Source of the DNA: Bifidobacterium boum
Lineage (GTDB): Bacteria; Actinomycetota; Actinomycetes; Actinomycetales; Bifidobacteriaceae
NCBI RefSeq assembly: GCF_000741535.1
Contig: NZ_JGYQ01000017.1
Location: forward strand, 1-59,495
Length of the DNA stretch: 59,495 bases
Direction: 5' to 3'
Positions 1-11,222 of the stretch are shown here, in pieces. Both the position numbers and the translations under genes were made by a program. A model generated the notes under the pieces. The model ran no database searches. It was not told the DNA's origin and saw nothing but the letters and a program-made list of their open reading frames with translations. The stretch's first letter is position 1. Each line of letters opens with the position of its first letter.

Positions 1-660
1 GACGCTTAATCCGGCGGGCGCCTGCTGTTGTGTCGTGACACTGAGAGAATACCGGGTTGCGGGCTGCAACTCGTTGACGGCCACACAAATGACTTGGACA
101 CCCGCCGGGTATGCGCGTCCAGTCATTTCGATCTGCTCGTTGAACTGGTATCGTAACCGGCCAGCCCAGTTGGCATCCCAGCCGATCAGATCATTGCCCA
201 GCCCGTCAGCGGCGAGTTTGTTCCAATTGCCGTCGAACCGTGCTCGAAAATCCCGCGGATTGGTGCCGTACAAGCTGCGGTTGCGCAGGGACAACGCCAC
301 GCCGACCACGCGCGCCTGCCGTGCTTCGCCGTCGCTACGGTCGGCGATGGCGCGGGCGACGGCGTCCCTGCACGACCCGTAGAATTTCGGCTTGTTGCCA
401 CTCCACGTGGATAGCACGCCGCTGCGCACCAATGACTGGTACGCGTGGTCGATTGACGCTTCGCCCCACCCTTGCGCGGGTGCGGCACCATACTGCTTGT
501 TGTCGAACAGATACAAGGCGTCATTGTCCGGCATCGGTCCACCCGACCCTGATATTCCCGCCCCTTGTGATCCAATGCCCGCCATGGCGGTGCCAGACGG
601 GATGATCATGGCCGCGACCAGCATAATGGCCACGGCGGCGACGAATCGAATTCGGTTCAT
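1..660 (-). CDS. Secreted surface protein, N-terminal part (runs off window; probable sortase-anchored/VaFE-type)
   Basis: This open frame begins at 660 and stays open for all 220 codons to base 1, so the C-terminus lies outside the window. Residues 1-27 form a signal peptide: the basic start MNRIR, a hydrophobic core, then an AMA cleavage site. The mature part is Gly/Ser rich at first, then has an aromatic domain with a WGEASIDHAY stretch and a CRDAVARAIADRS stretch. I recall similar N-terminal regions in large bifidobacterial LPXTG/VaFE-repeat surface proteins; that family assignment is from memory, and no anchor or repeat is visible here. A GGGGG ribosome site lies 4 nt before this ATG. 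The adjacent in-frame ATG at 663 is an alternative start. The gene lies downstream of the tRNA-Arg terminator. Confidence 0.72.
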   Translation of the reverse strand, partial: MNRIRFVAAVAIMLVAAMIIPSGTAMAGIGSQGAGISGSGGPMPDNDALYLFDNKQYGAAPAQGWGEASIDHAYQSLVRSGVLSTWSGNKPKFYGSCRDAVARAIADRSDGEARQARVVGVALSLRNRSLYGTNPRDFRARFDGNWNKLAADGLGNDLIGWDANWAGRLRYQFNEQIEMTGRAYPAGVQVICVAVNELQPATRYSLSVTTQQQAPAGLSV

Positions 661-909
661 CATTCCCCCAAATATCAACGAAAGCCTCAGCTTTCACTTG
701 TTCCCCGATGGGCTTGCCCCGACCACGGCATGCTCCCCGCATGTCGGTTGAACGGTCTATACGCACAACATTTCCGCGTCATGCCTGCTAATCGGTACGC
801 CAGCGCCCCTCCGGCTGAACCAGACAGTATCGGCAATCCCCATTGCCGAATAAGACCCTTCATTGCCAGCGTACCATACCGGTCCCACGCCGACACGACG
901 GATACGATA
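661..909. other. Intergenic region between surface-protein gene and tRNA-Arg terminator
   Basis: About 250 bases with no credible coding frame. It should hold the promoter of the minus-strand surface-protein gene. I could not pick out a convincing -35/-10 pair or a conserved operator here. Confidence 0.5.
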
Positions 910-939
910 ATGCCGCCACACCAAGAGGTGTGACGGCAT
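910..939 (-). terminator. Hairpin downstream of tRNA-Arg
   Basis: Arms of 13 bases (910-922 and 927-939) around an AAGA loop begin three bases after the encoded CCA of the tRNA on the minus strand. The arms pair with one G-U. No clean T-run follows, so it may act as a processing stop or a weak intrinsic terminator. Confidence 0.6.
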
Positions 940-941
940 GC

Positions 942-1017
942 TGGTGGGCTTGATGGGATTCGAACCCACGACCTTCTGTTCCGGAGACAGACGCTCTATC
1001 CACTGAGCTACAAACCC
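942..1017 (-). tRNA. tRNA-Arg (anticodon CCG)
   Basis: A complete cloverleaf reads on the minus strand. The acceptor GGGUUUG pairs with CAAGCCC, the D-arm GCUC...GAGC is present, the anticodon loop is CU-CCG-GA between CUGU/ACAG arms, and the T-loop is UUCGAAU. The discriminator is A and CCA is encoded at 944-942. Without CCA the gene is 945-1017 (73 nt). It decodes the CGG arginine codon. Confidence 0.96.
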
Positions 1018-1097
1018 GTGCGGCAATCCACTGTACAGACATGTCCAGACACGTATCCGGACAATGGACTGTCTGCGGGTTCCACGTACCGCTTCGC

Positions 1098-2054
1098 TCA
1101 GTACATCAGCGTCGCCAGCCGGCGGCGGGCGCGCTTGAGCCGCTCATCGCCCGACTCAGGAATAGCGAAATACTCCAGCAGACGCTTGCGTACCGGTTCA
1201 ATCTGGTCGCGGTGCCCTGCGGCAAGATAATCCAGCAGACGTCCGAAAGTGTCTTCGATTTGCCCACCGATCATATCGATGTCCGCAACCGCCAGCTGGG
1301 CTTCGACATCATCCGGATGCGCTGCCGCGGTAGCACGCACAGCGCGGACATCGGCGTTGCCGGAACGGGCGAGCAGCAGCGCTTTGGCGCGTTCACGCGC
1401 GGCGAGCGCATCGTGCGGATCGGACTCCAAGACACGCTCATATGCCGCGGCGGCACCCGCATAATCGCCTTCCTGGGCGAGGCGGTGCGCTTCGGCATGC
1501 TCGGGCGGTACAGCGTCGGCGGCAGGGGTATCAGCGGTCTGTTGGGCATCCGGATCACCGGAATATGGTGCGGTACCGTTGACCCCGGCCTTATGTGCCA
1601 CTTCAATGAGCTTAGGAATAACCTGGTCGACGATCTGCTGCTGTTCCTCGGCGCTTGGCAAGCCTTCAAGCAACGGCATCGGACGACCGCCAATCAGCCC
1701 GAACAATGCCGGGATTCCGCGCACTTGGAACGCTTGGGCGATGGTCGGCGACGCGCCGGCATCGATACGGACCAGCTGAATCTGACCGTTGAGCTTGTTC
1801 ACCGCATCGGCGAGTGCGCGAGCCATCGGGAACAGGCGGTCATCGGTCGGCGTCCACAAGAGCAGCAGAATCGGGAATGTGGCCGAGGTCTGCACCATTG
1901 CTTCAAAGGTGTGCTCAGACACGTCGACCACGTACGCGCCAGCAGCGGGAGCGCCGCCAGCCTGACCGGGTTCGGCTTTCACCTGATGCTGCATCGATTC
2001 AAGATCAACGGCCCCGGCGAGGGAAATACCGGGATTGATTTTCTGGTCTGCCAT
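1098..2054 (-). CDS. Thioredoxin-fold protein with TPR-like C-terminal half (YbbN/CnoX-like)
   Basis: A 318-residue soluble protein with a GGAGG ribosome site before its ATG. Residues ~40-150 follow a thioredoxin fold: VVDVSEHTFEAMV, then FPILLLLWTPTDD, then VRIDAGASPTIAQAFQVRGIPALFG with the cis-proline in GIPALFG. The place where active thioredoxins have CxxC reads TPTDD, so it cannot do classical disulfide exchange. Residues ~190-318 are Ala/Arg-rich helical pairs resembling TPRs. This architecture matches the YbbN/CnoX class of chaperone-associated thioredoxin-like proteins. Actinobacterial relatives often lack the cysteines. Its client or role here is not shown by context. It is separated from the next minus-strand gene by ~120 bases, so it may have its own promoter. 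Confidence 0.8.
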   Translation of the reverse strand: MADQKINPGISLAGAVDLESMQHQVKAEPGQAGGAPAAGAYVVDVSEHTFEAMVQTSATFPILLLLWTPTDDRLFPMARALADAVNKLNGQIQLVRIDAGASPTIAQAFQVRGIPALFGLIGGRPMPLLEGLPSAEEQQQIVDQVIPKLIEVAHKAGVNGTAPYSGDPDAQQTADTPAADAVPPEHAEAHRLAQEGDYAGAAAAYERVLESDPHDALAARERAKALLLARSGNADVRAVRATAAAHPDDVEAQLAVADIDMIGGQIEDTFGRLLDYLAAGHRDQIEPVRKRLLEYFAIPESGDERLKRARRRLATLMY

Positions 2055-2178
2055 GTCGCCTCCATAATCCTTTGACTAGCAATCCTGCGACTCTTTTCAA
2101 CTTAGTGTGGCGGCCGGCCGTACGCGGCTGCTTCTCCGCGGAGCTAAAGCGCAGCGGCGGCCGTATCCGTACCGGCGG

Positions 2179-3180
2179 TCAAATCGCCTCGACTTTGACC
2201 GGCTGACGTTCCGCTCCGACCGCGGTGATTTTCTGGTGGGATCCGGCCGGCGGCACGTACAGGGCGATGACGTTGACATACGTGACTTTCATCGTGCTGG
2301 TTGCCGTACCATTGCCGAACAGCGCTTTCTCAGAGTCGGAAGCCGGCTGGGATTCACGCCCTTCACCGGCTTGGCGGGTCCACTCCGAGTTGATTTGCGC
2401 GACCACCAGATCACCGCCATCGCTCGAACGCATGACTTTGATTTGCCCGTTGACCGCTTCGAAGGTCTGCTGCTGGGTTCCGGCGTTGCGTTCCATACCT
2501 TCCTGAACGGTTTGGGAAAGTTTGGTCAACTCCTGACGGAAATAGTCGTCAGTGAATTTCGAAGCGTAGGGGCTGCTTGAACCGTTTTGCAGCACGTCCG
2601 CGTATTGGGTGACCGCTTGTTGCGGTGTGGCCACCAGTCCGGTGTCTTTGGCGGTGCCCATTTGCGCGCCGATGGAGGTGACCGGGAATTTCGGCAGTTT
2701 CGCACCTTGGAAAAGTCTGGCTACTCCCCACAGCTTGTAGTTGCTGTGCGCGTTGTCCTGCACCATGACCAGCAGGCGCTGGGACTGCTGATCTGAGGTG
2801 GTTGTGGTGATGGTGAATATCGAACGCGGCCAGCCTGAATCCGTGGGGATGACAGCCTGGGTCATCTTCGAAGGAATATTGGTTTTCGCGTCAAGCGCAC
2901 CCGTGGTTTGGGCGATGGTGATTTCACTGGTGCGGATGGCCAGTTCGGGGCCTGACATGCGTTCGTCGAGTCCGTCAACGCTTTTCGCACCGTTCGCCGC
3001 ATTGACGACCTTGAGTATCTTCGCGCGAATCCGCCGCTCTTGGGCCGCCGTCACATCCGGCTTGTCGGTATGTTCGGCGCTGGCGGCGGGTTGCGGGATC
3101 TGGCCTTCGCACCCGGCAACCGTCATCATGCATACTGCGGCGAGTGCAGCCGCTGCGATCCTGGTGATACGTGAGGTCAT
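2179..3180 (-). CDS. Secreted lipoprotein of unknown function, partner of the adjacent membrane protein
   Basis: A 333-residue protein with a lipoprotein signal: MTSRITRIAAAALAAVC followed by a lipobox-like VAGC. The start at 3180 is chosen because AGGAG lies just upstream and the longer frame overlaps the previous gene. The stop of the upstream gene is at 3182, one base before this start region, so the two are probably translationally coupled. The mature protein has alternating beta and helical stretches and a region PVIPTDSGWPRSIFTITT. It may be a surface adhesin or a substrate-binding-like fold, but I recognise no family. It likely works with the two-TM protein encoded just upstream on the same transcript. 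Confidence 0.82.
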   Translation of the reverse strand: MTSRITRIAAAALAAVCMMTVAGCEGQIPQPAASAEHTDKPDVTAAQERRIRAKILKVVNAANGAKSVDGLDERMSGPELAIRTSEITIAQTTGALDAKTNIPSKMTQAVIPTDSGWPRSIFTITTTTSDQQSQRLLVMVQDNAHSNYKLWGVARLFQGAKLPKFPVTSIGAQMGTAKDTGLVATPQQAVTQYADVLQNGSSSPYASKFTDDYFRQELTKLSQTVQEGMERNAGTQQQTFEAVNGQIKVMRSSDGGDLVVAQINSEWTRQAGEGRESQPASDSEKALFGNGTATSTMKVTYVNVIALYVPPAGSHQKITAVGAERQPVKVEAI

Positions 3181-3181
3181 G

Positions 3182-4675
3182 CTACTCCTTGATGCTCTCC
3201 TGTTCGCCGCCGTCGGCCCCATCGTGTTCCTGCTGTGCCGCCCATCGTGCGAAATACGCTTGCAGTTCCTTGGGGTCGATCACCGAAGTCGCTTCGACAT
3301 TGACCTGTGCGGGAGCGTGCGTGCGAGCGCTGCGCAATCCGGTGGACTGCGACGACGTGGGGTTGGCGGTCGCATCGTCTTGGGGTTGGGCTTCGGCAGC
3401 CTGCTTGGGCTCGTCGTTCTCGCCTGGCGTGTCCGCGGCGGCGGGTTGCGCACCCGCTTGGACGCTTTGGGCGCTGCCCGGATACCATGTTTCGTTGAGC
3501 GAAGCGTAGGAATGTGCGGCATCGGCGGATACCTGCCGATCGTGGTCGCCGGGATGCTCAGGGCGCACATGATGCGGGTGACGGCGAGGCTGATAGGCGG
3601 CCGGAGGATTGTCGCTCCCAGTTGTCTCGGCGTCGTCCGCCGGTTCGGCGGCATCATGCCCGGTATGGTCTGCGGATGCGGGTGATGCGTGTTCTTCTGG
3701 TTCGCCTACGGGTTGCGGTTGTTCGGCCGGTTGCGCCTGCTGGATGTCAGCCACCAGGTTGCGTGACAGCGGGTCGATGACGACCGGTGTGCCGGCATCA
3801 TGCGTCTCATCGGCGTTCGACGCTGCGGTTTCTTCAACAGGGGTACCGGCGGCATGGCGCCTGCGCGGCTTGGAGCTTCGGCGCGGCGCCAACTTGTGTT
3901 TGAGCTGCCGCCAACTGCCGGCGAATGCTTCAGCAATGGTGATTTCTTCAGGCTCGACCGGCTTGGGTTCGCTGGCGCCCTTGCGTCGCTTGCTGATCGG
4001 CATCGCGAATACTGATGCGGAGAGCACCGTCATCACGGCGAGCAGGCCGGCGATGAAATACAGGGGGGTCGCGAAATCCGGAAGCTGTTCACGCACCCAA
4101 TGGATGGTCACCGTTGATTTCGCTTTGGCCGATCCGGTATCGATCAACGCGATAACATCGGAGGTTGCAGCTGTCGCCGGCAAGGTCACATGCCCGTCGT
4201 CACTGCATGTGACCGACCGCCACATATCCGAGGATTCAAACGTCACCGACTGGTCATCCTGTATTGCGGTCCCCGAGGCCTTCTGACGGCTCGTCGTCAG
4301 CGTCTGCCAATCCGACATGCCGGTGATACGGGTGTACGTGTGGCCGGCCAGCCATCCTGCGGCGTCTTTTCGTGTCGCCAAGGCGACACAGGCACGGGTT
4401 TTCGCTGAACCGTTGTCGCGTACCACCAGTGTGGAGCGGCTGCTTACCATGGACAGCACTCCCGGGTCGGTCATCATATATCTGCCGGACACGTCCGCCG
4501 ACGCGGCAATCTCACTCGATGGACGCCATACCGTGGCATTGAGCGCGCCGAATGCGACGCACGCAACGGCAAGCAGACCGAACACCGGTGCGACGATACC
4601 ACGCATGATCCTGGCATGACGAGACGGCCGCTCGAATGCGACATGATCTTCGTGTGCTTCACGTGTTTTCGTCAT
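3182..4675 (-). CDS. Two-TM envelope protein with a long disordered Pro/Ala/His-rich cytoplasmic tail
   Basis: A 497-residue protein. A first transmembrane helix lies near residues 27-48 (VAPVFGLLAVACVAFGAL). An extracellular domain of ~150 residues has two cysteines (about 93 and 155) and ends at a second helix near 203-224 (LYFIAGLLAVMTVLSASVF). The rest, ~270 residues, is charged and low complexity, rich in Pro, Ala, Glu and His, and ends with a short helical stretch ELQAYFARWAAQQ. The stop overlaps the ribosome site of the following lipoprotein gene. A TAGAAT -10-like box lies ~9 bases before the start. I know no function for this architecture. A cell-envelope role is inferred from topology and from the lipoprotein partner. 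Confidence 0.78.
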   Translation of the reverse strand: MTKTREAHEDHVAFERPSRHARIMRGIVAPVFGLLAVACVAFGALNATVWRPSSEIAASADVSGRYMMTDPGVLSMVSSRSTLVVRDNGSAKTRACVALATRKDAAGWLAGHTYTRITGMSDWQTLTTSRQKASGTAIQDDQSVTFESSDMWRSVTCSDDGHVTLPATAATSDVIALIDTGSAKAKSTVTIHWVREQLPDFATPLYFIAGLLAVMTVLSASVFAMPISKRRKGASEPKPVEPEEITIAEAFAGSWRQLKHKLAPRRSSKPRRRHAAGTPVEETAASNADETHDAGTPVVIDPLSRNLVADIQQAQPAEQPQPVGEPEEHASPASADHTGHDAAEPADDAETTGSDNPPAAYQPRRHPHHVRPEHPGDHDRQVSADAAHSYASLNETWYPGSAQSVQAGAQPAAADTPGENDEPKQAAEAQPQDDATANPTSSQSTGLRSARTHAPAQVNVEATSVIDPKELQAYFARWAAQQEHDGADGGEQESIKE

Positions 4676-4832
4676 AACCCCTATATTCTACAGGTACCTC
4701 CACACTTCACCTGCGCCCCGGGCGTACCTCCACCAGGCCGCCCCACCTCCACGGCGACACCCGTGCGCGAGAGCATTCATCATCTTGGGGGCATCCGGCG
4801 GCTTATCATGGTCGACGTCTACTGTGGTACGC

Positions 4833-5837
4833 ATGCATATCTCACCAAGACTGCGTCATGCAACGGCGCGCATCGTCTCCATCGTATGTGTCGCCGGCCT
4901 GTGCCTCGGCGTATCAGCATGCGGTTCCGGCGATTCATCATCCTCCGCTTCCGCCTCATCATCGTCTTCGGCAAGCTCCAGCTCTTCGAGCTCCACCATG
5001 AGTCAGATCGCGGGCGTCACTGCAACCGGTGAGCCGGGTAAGAAGCCGACGGTGAAATTCCATACCCCGATGACCGTGCAAAACAACACGTACGCCGTCT
5101 TGCAGAAAGGCAACGGTGCCACCGTACAGGACGGCGACCGTCTGTGCACGCAAGGTACCGTGTACAACGCGAAAGATGGTTCCCAGACCATGAGCACGTG
5201 GGAAAAGAACACGCCGGACTGTTCCATCGTGCTCAATACGAATACGACGAACGAATCCTACTACAAGGTATTCGTCGGGCAGAAAGTCAACGCGACCATC
5301 GCTTTTGGCGTCAATGACCAGAATTCGTCCGGTACCTCGTATCTCATGGTGATGACCATCATCTCCCGTGCGAAGGCTTTGAGCCGGGCTGAAGGCAAGA
5401 CAGTCACCAACATCCCGTCGAATCTGCCGAAAGTGACGCTCGCCAGCAACGGTAAGCCTTCCTTGGAGCTCAACGGCTACCAGCCTGACGGCAAGCTTGT
5501 CGTCCAGCCGCTGATCAAAGGTGAGGGTGCTGCCGTCAAGTCCACACAGACCGTCGATGCACAGTACACCGGCTGGTATGCGAACAGTGACGGCACATTG
5601 CACCAGTTCGACTCCTCGTGGGATCGCGGATCATCAGCGCAATTCTCACTGTCCCAGGTCATCACCGGATGGAAGAACGGCTTGACCGGGCAGACCATCG
5701 GCTCTCAGGTGCTGCTCGTCATCCCACCTGATCTGGGGTACGGGTCGACCGATCAGACTGACAGCTCGACCGGCAAGGTGACCATCCCGGCGAATTCGAC
5801 CCTGTATTTCGTGGTCGATATCCTCTACGCCTACTGA
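4833..5837 (+). CDS. FKBP-type peptidyl-prolyl isomerase, lipoprotein
   Basis: A 334-residue exported protein. The signal peptide ends with the lipobox LGVSAC, followed by a Ser-rich tether of ~25 residues that spaces the protein from the membrane. The C-terminal ~110 residues are a typical FKBP domain: QYTGWYANSDGTLHQFDSSW, VITGWKNGL, LLVIPPDLGYG and IPANSTLYFVVDIL. A preceding domain of ~110 residues looks like a diverged FKBP-like module. The expected role is proline isomerisation and folding of secreted proteins outside the membrane. The start at 4833 is preferred over upstream in-frame codons because it opens the signal peptide and because a TACTGT -10 box sits 7 nt upstream, suggesting a leaderless mRNA. 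No Shine-Dalgarno is visible. Confidence 0.88.
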   Translation: MHISPRLRHATARIVSIVCVAGLCLGVSACGSGDSSSSASASSSSSASSSSSSSTMSQIAGVTATGEPGKKPTVKFHTPMTVQNNTYAVLQKGNGATVQDGDRLCTQGTVYNAKDGSQTMSTWEKNTPDCSIVLNTNTTNESYYKVFVGQKVNATIAFGVNDQNSSGTSYLMVMTIISRAKALSRAEGKTVTNIPSNLPKVTLASNGKPSLELNGYQPDGKLVVQPLIKGEGAAVKSTQTVDAQYTGWYANSDGTLHQFDSSWDRGSSAQFSLSQVITGWKNGLTGQTIGSQVLLVIPPDLGYGSTDQTDSSTGKVTIPANSTLYFVVDILYAY

Positions 5838-5899
5838 TTGCCGGCAATTCGCGAGGATCGGCGGTGGCGGTGACACCATTGCGCGCCGCCACCGACCCT

Positions 5900-5953
5900 T
5901 ATATACCAACTGGTTACGCTGAGCGGGCGCTCAACGTAACCAGTTGGTATATA
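5900..5953. repeat. 25-bp inverted repeat between convergent genes
   Basis: Arms 5900-5924 and 5929-5953 flank a GGGC loop, with one mismatch in 25 pairs. It lies between the ends of the FKBP gene and nucS. It has no T-run, so it could be a factor-independent stop for both strands or a mobile palindromic element. The outer part is AT-rich (TATATACCAAC). Confidence 0.75.
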
Positions 5954-5960
5954 TGGGGAC

Positions 5961-6665
5961 TTAGAAGAGACGCAGAGTCCCGTCTTCCTGCCCCTTCATA
6001 TCGTCATAATCCAAAATCAGGCATTCGAAGCCGCGCTCATGGGCGAGCGTGCGGGCTTGTGGAGTGATGGTCTGTGCTGCGAAAATGCCGCGAACCGGAG
6101 CAATCAGCGGGTCACGGTTGAGCAGTTTGCAGTAGCGTGTCAACTGTTCGACACCATCAATGCCGCCATGCCGTTTGATTTCTATGGCCACATGCGCGCC
6201 ATTGCCGTCAACCGCCATGATATCGACCGGCCCAATAGCCGTAGGATATTCACGGCGGACAAGTTTCGCACCTTCGCCAATCCGCTCGATCTGCTCGGCC
6301 AGATAGCGCTGCAGGTGGTCCTCGACCCCGTCCTTGACCAGGCCGGGATCCTCGCCCAAATCGTACGTATGGTCAGCGTAGATATGCTGCAATGTGATCT
6401 CCAGCACGTCATCGCTTTTCTCCGCGCACACACGCAATACGCGTTCAGGAACCGGGGTATCCGGATCGTCATCGGCATCAGGCGGGTCGATCTGCCTGAT
6501 CGTACATGGTGCCGCCATCCAGTTCAACGGCTTGTACGAGCCGAGTTCCGAGAAAATCAGCACACTGTTATCCGCTTTCACCAGCAGTACGCGCTTGGCC
6601 AATGGGAGCGACGCGTTGAGCCGTCCCGAATACTGCGCGCTGCAATCCGTCACAATAATTCTCAC
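5961..6665 (-). CDS. nucS: Endonuclease NucS (actinobacterial mismatch-repair nuclease)
   Basis: A 234-residue protein. The N-terminal beta domain starts VRIIVTDCSAQYSGRL and carries ELGSYKPLNWM, the dimerisation and DNA-binding part. The C-terminal RecB-like nuclease domain shows GPVDIMAVDGNGAHVAIEIKR, written here in part, with the metal ligands Asp, Glu and Lys of the D-(E)xK motif. NucS replaces MutS/MutL in actinobacteria: it cuts both strands at mismatches and works with the beta clamp; its last residues (RLF) form part of a clamp-binding tail. The GTG at 6665 is chosen because known relatives begin at MRIIV. A TAGGCT box lies 7 nt upstream, suggesting a leaderless transcript. Longer frames upstream have no support. 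Confidence 0.93.
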   Translation of the reverse strand: MRIIVTDCSAQYSGRLNASLPLAKRVLLVKADNSVLIFSELGSYKPLNWMAAPCTIRQIDPPDADDDPDTPVPERVLRVCAEKSDDVLEITLQHIYADHTYDLGEDPGLVKDGVEDHLQRYLAEQIERIGEGAKLVRREYPTAIGPVDIMAVDGNGAHVAIEIKRHGGIDGVEQLTRYCKLLNRDPLIAPVRGIFAAQTITPQARTLAHERGFECLILDYDDMKGQEDGTLRLF

Positions 6666-6729
6666 AACCGATAGCCTAACAGGCGTGTGAACGCAACATA
6701 CCCGGCAGCCGCACCCAGCGGACAACGTA

Positions 6730-6768
6730 CAAGGCCGCGGCATCATTCGAGATGATACCGCGGCCTTG
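6730..6768 (-). terminator. Terminator hairpin after the atp operon
   Basis: Arms 6730-6746 and 6752-6768 (core CAAGGCCGCGG) form a 17-pair stem with a TCGAG loop and one C-A mismatch. It lies 18 bases past the atpC stop. The T-tract is poor. It may also stop readthrough toward nucS. Confidence 0.6.
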
Positions 6769-6785
6769 TCGTATGCTTGACGCCG

Positions 6786-7102
6786 TCAGTTTTCGGTTCC
6801 CGGTGCGTCGCCTGCCGCACCCGGACCGGAAGTCTGGACCACGTCATGTCCGCGCTCAACCGCAACGGTGAGTTTGTTCGAATCGAAGGAAATGAATCCA
6901 TCGGTGACATCGAAGGAATGCCGCACACCATCAGGGTCTACTACCGCGACCGTGCCGTCCTTGATGACGGTAAGCACCGGTTCGTGGTTCGGCAGGATGC
7001 CCATCCCGCCTTCGGACGCCGGAATGGTGACGGACTTCGCCGTGCCGGACCACAAGGGGCGGTCCGCCGCGACGATGTTCACCTGCATGGTTGTGCCCGC
7101 CA

Positions 7103-7103
<1 letters not shown>
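6786..7103 (-). CDS. atpC: ATP synthase epsilon subunit (short form)
   Basis: A 105-residue subunit of the F1 central stalk. The N-terminal beta-sandwich is complete: MQVNIVAADRPLWSG, GGMGILPNHEPVLTV and FDVTDGFISFDSNKLTVAVE. After ~90 residues it ends in a short Gly/Pro/Ala tail, whereas the E. coli protein (~138 residues) continues with two C-terminal helices that can brake ATP hydrolysis. The short form is therefore expected to lack that inhibitory hairpin. It is the last gene of the atp operon, and its ATG overlaps the atpD stop by one base (TGATG), so the two are translationally coupled. Confidence 0.95.
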
Positions 7104-9516
<2,413 letters not shown>

Positions 9517-9519
9517 GGG

Positions 9520-11148
9520 TCACTTCTCCCCTGCGACGATCTTTTCCTGCTCGACCGGGGTGTCGGTCTTGGCGACGGGCTTCTTCTCGATAAGCGGCTT
9601 GCCGGCCTTCGTCACGTACGTGGCACGGAAGTCATCAACGGCCTGTTCAAGGGCCTTTTCCGTGTCGGCGGTGAAATCACCGGTGTCACGAATCGTCGTG
9701 AGGATGTCCGTGTTGTGGGCGACGTAGTCGAGCATGCCCTTCTCGAAGGGAAGCACGTCCGCAAGTTCGAGGTCGTCGAGCTTGCCATGCGTACCAGCCC
9801 AGATCGAGACGACTTCCTGTTCCATCGAGTACGGGGACATCTGCGGCTGCTTGAGCAGCTCGGTCAGACGCGCGCCACGGGTCAGCTGGGCCTTGGATGC
9901 GGCATCCAGATCGGAGGCGAACATCGCGAAGGACTCGAGCGACTTGTACTGCGCCAACGAGATTTTCAGCGTGCCGGAGACCTTCTTCAGCGCCTTCGTC
10001 TGTGCCGCACCACCGACACGGGACACGGAGATGCCGACGTCGACAGCCGGTCGCTGGCCAGCGTTGAACAGGTCGGACTGCAGGAAGATCTGGCCGTCGG
10101 TGATGGAAATCACGTTGGTCGGAATATAAGCCGACACGTCGTTCGCCTTGGTTTCGACAATCGGCAGACCGGTCATCGAGCCGCCGCCCAAATCGTCGGA
10201 CAGCTTGGCGCAGCGTTCCAGCAGGCGGGAGTGCAGGTAGAACACATCGCCCGGGTAGGCTTCACGCCCCGGCGGGCGGCGAAGCAGCAACGAAATCGCT
10301 CGGTAGGCTTCAGCCTGCTTGGACAGATCATCAAACACGATGAGCACATGCTTGCCGTGATACATCCAATGCTGGCCGATTGCGGAACCCGTGTACGGCG
10401 CAATGTACTTGAAACCAGCGGAATCGGATGCCGGGGACGCCACGATGGTCGTGTACTCCATGGCGCCAGCCTCTTCAAGGCTCTGACGCACGGAGGCGAT
10501 GGTGGACCCCTTCTGGCCAACGGCCACGTAGATGCAGCGCACCTGCTTCTTCGGGTCTCCGGACTTCCAATTGTCCTTCTGATTGATGATGGTATCGATC
10601 GCGATGGCGGTCTTGCCGGTCTGGCGGTCGCCGATGATCAGCTGACGCTGGCCGCGACCAATCGGGGTCATCGCGTCGATTGCCTTGAGGCCGGTGGACA
10701 GCGGCTCGTCGACCGGATGACGGTGCATCACGTCCGGAGCCTGCGCCTCGAGAATACGGCGGCCTTCGCTCTTGATCTCGCCGAGGCCGTCGATAGGCTG
10801 GCCCAGCGGGTTGACTACACGGCCGAGGTATCCGTCGCCGACCGGTACGGACAGCACTTCGCCGGTACGGCGGACTTCCTGACCCTCCTCGATGCCGGCG
10901 AAGTCACCGAGGATGACCACACCGATTTCGCGGGCGTCAAGGTTGAACGCCAGACCAAGCGTGCCGTCCTCAAAGGTCAGCAGCTCATTGGCCATGCAAC
11001 CAGGCAGTCCCGTCACGTGCGCAATGCCATCACCACACGTCGCGACATAACCGACCTCCTGGGTCGGATTGTCAGACGGCTTGTAGGACTCGACGAAATC
11101 GTCGAGGGCCTTGCGTACCGCGGCGGGATCAATGGTAAGTTCTGCCAT
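9520..11148 (-). CDS. atpA: ATP synthase alpha subunit
   Basis: A 542-residue non-catalytic F1 subunit. The P-loop reads [15 protein letters not shown], with nearby [13 protein letters not shown], Walker [18 protein letters not shown] and the [19 protein letters not shown] signature. A C-terminal extension rich in Lys and Thr exceeds the usual E. coli length (513) by ~30 residues. The ATG at 11148 is chosen over the GTG at 11154 because AAGGAG sits six bases before it. It follows atpH in the operon and is followed by atpG after three bases. Confidence 0.98.
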   Translation of the reverse strand: MAELTIDPAAVRKALDDFVESYKPSDNPTQEVGYVATCGDGIAHVTGLPGCMANELLTFEDGTLGLAFNLDAREIGVVILGDFAGIEEGQEVRRTGEVLSVPVGDGYLGRVVNPLGQPIDGLGEIKSEGRRILEAQAPDVMHRHPVDEPLSTGLKAIDAMTPIGRGQRQLIIGDRQTGKTAIAIDTIINQKDNWKSGDPKKQVRCIYVAVGQKGSTIASVRQSLEEAGAMEYTTIVASPASDSAGFKYIAPYTGSAIGQHWMYHGKHVLIVFDDLSKQAEAYRAISLLLRRPPGREAYPGDVFYLHSRLLERCAKLSDDLGGGSMTGLPIVETKANDVSAYIPTNVISITDGQIFLQSDLFNAGQRPAVDVGISVSRVGGAAQTKALKKVSGTLKISLAQYKSLESFAMFASDLDAASKAQLTRGARLTELLKQPQMSPYSMEQEVVSIWAGTHGKLDDLELADVLPFEKGMLDYVAHNTDILTTIRDTGDFTADTEKALEQAVDDFRATYVTKAGKPLIEKKPVAKTDTPVEQEKIVAGEK

Positions 11149-11222
11149 GATCACTCCTTATTGTTCTTGTTCATGTAAGTCTTTCGCGCTTTCACACGGA
11201 AACGACTCGTGCCACTACCCGT

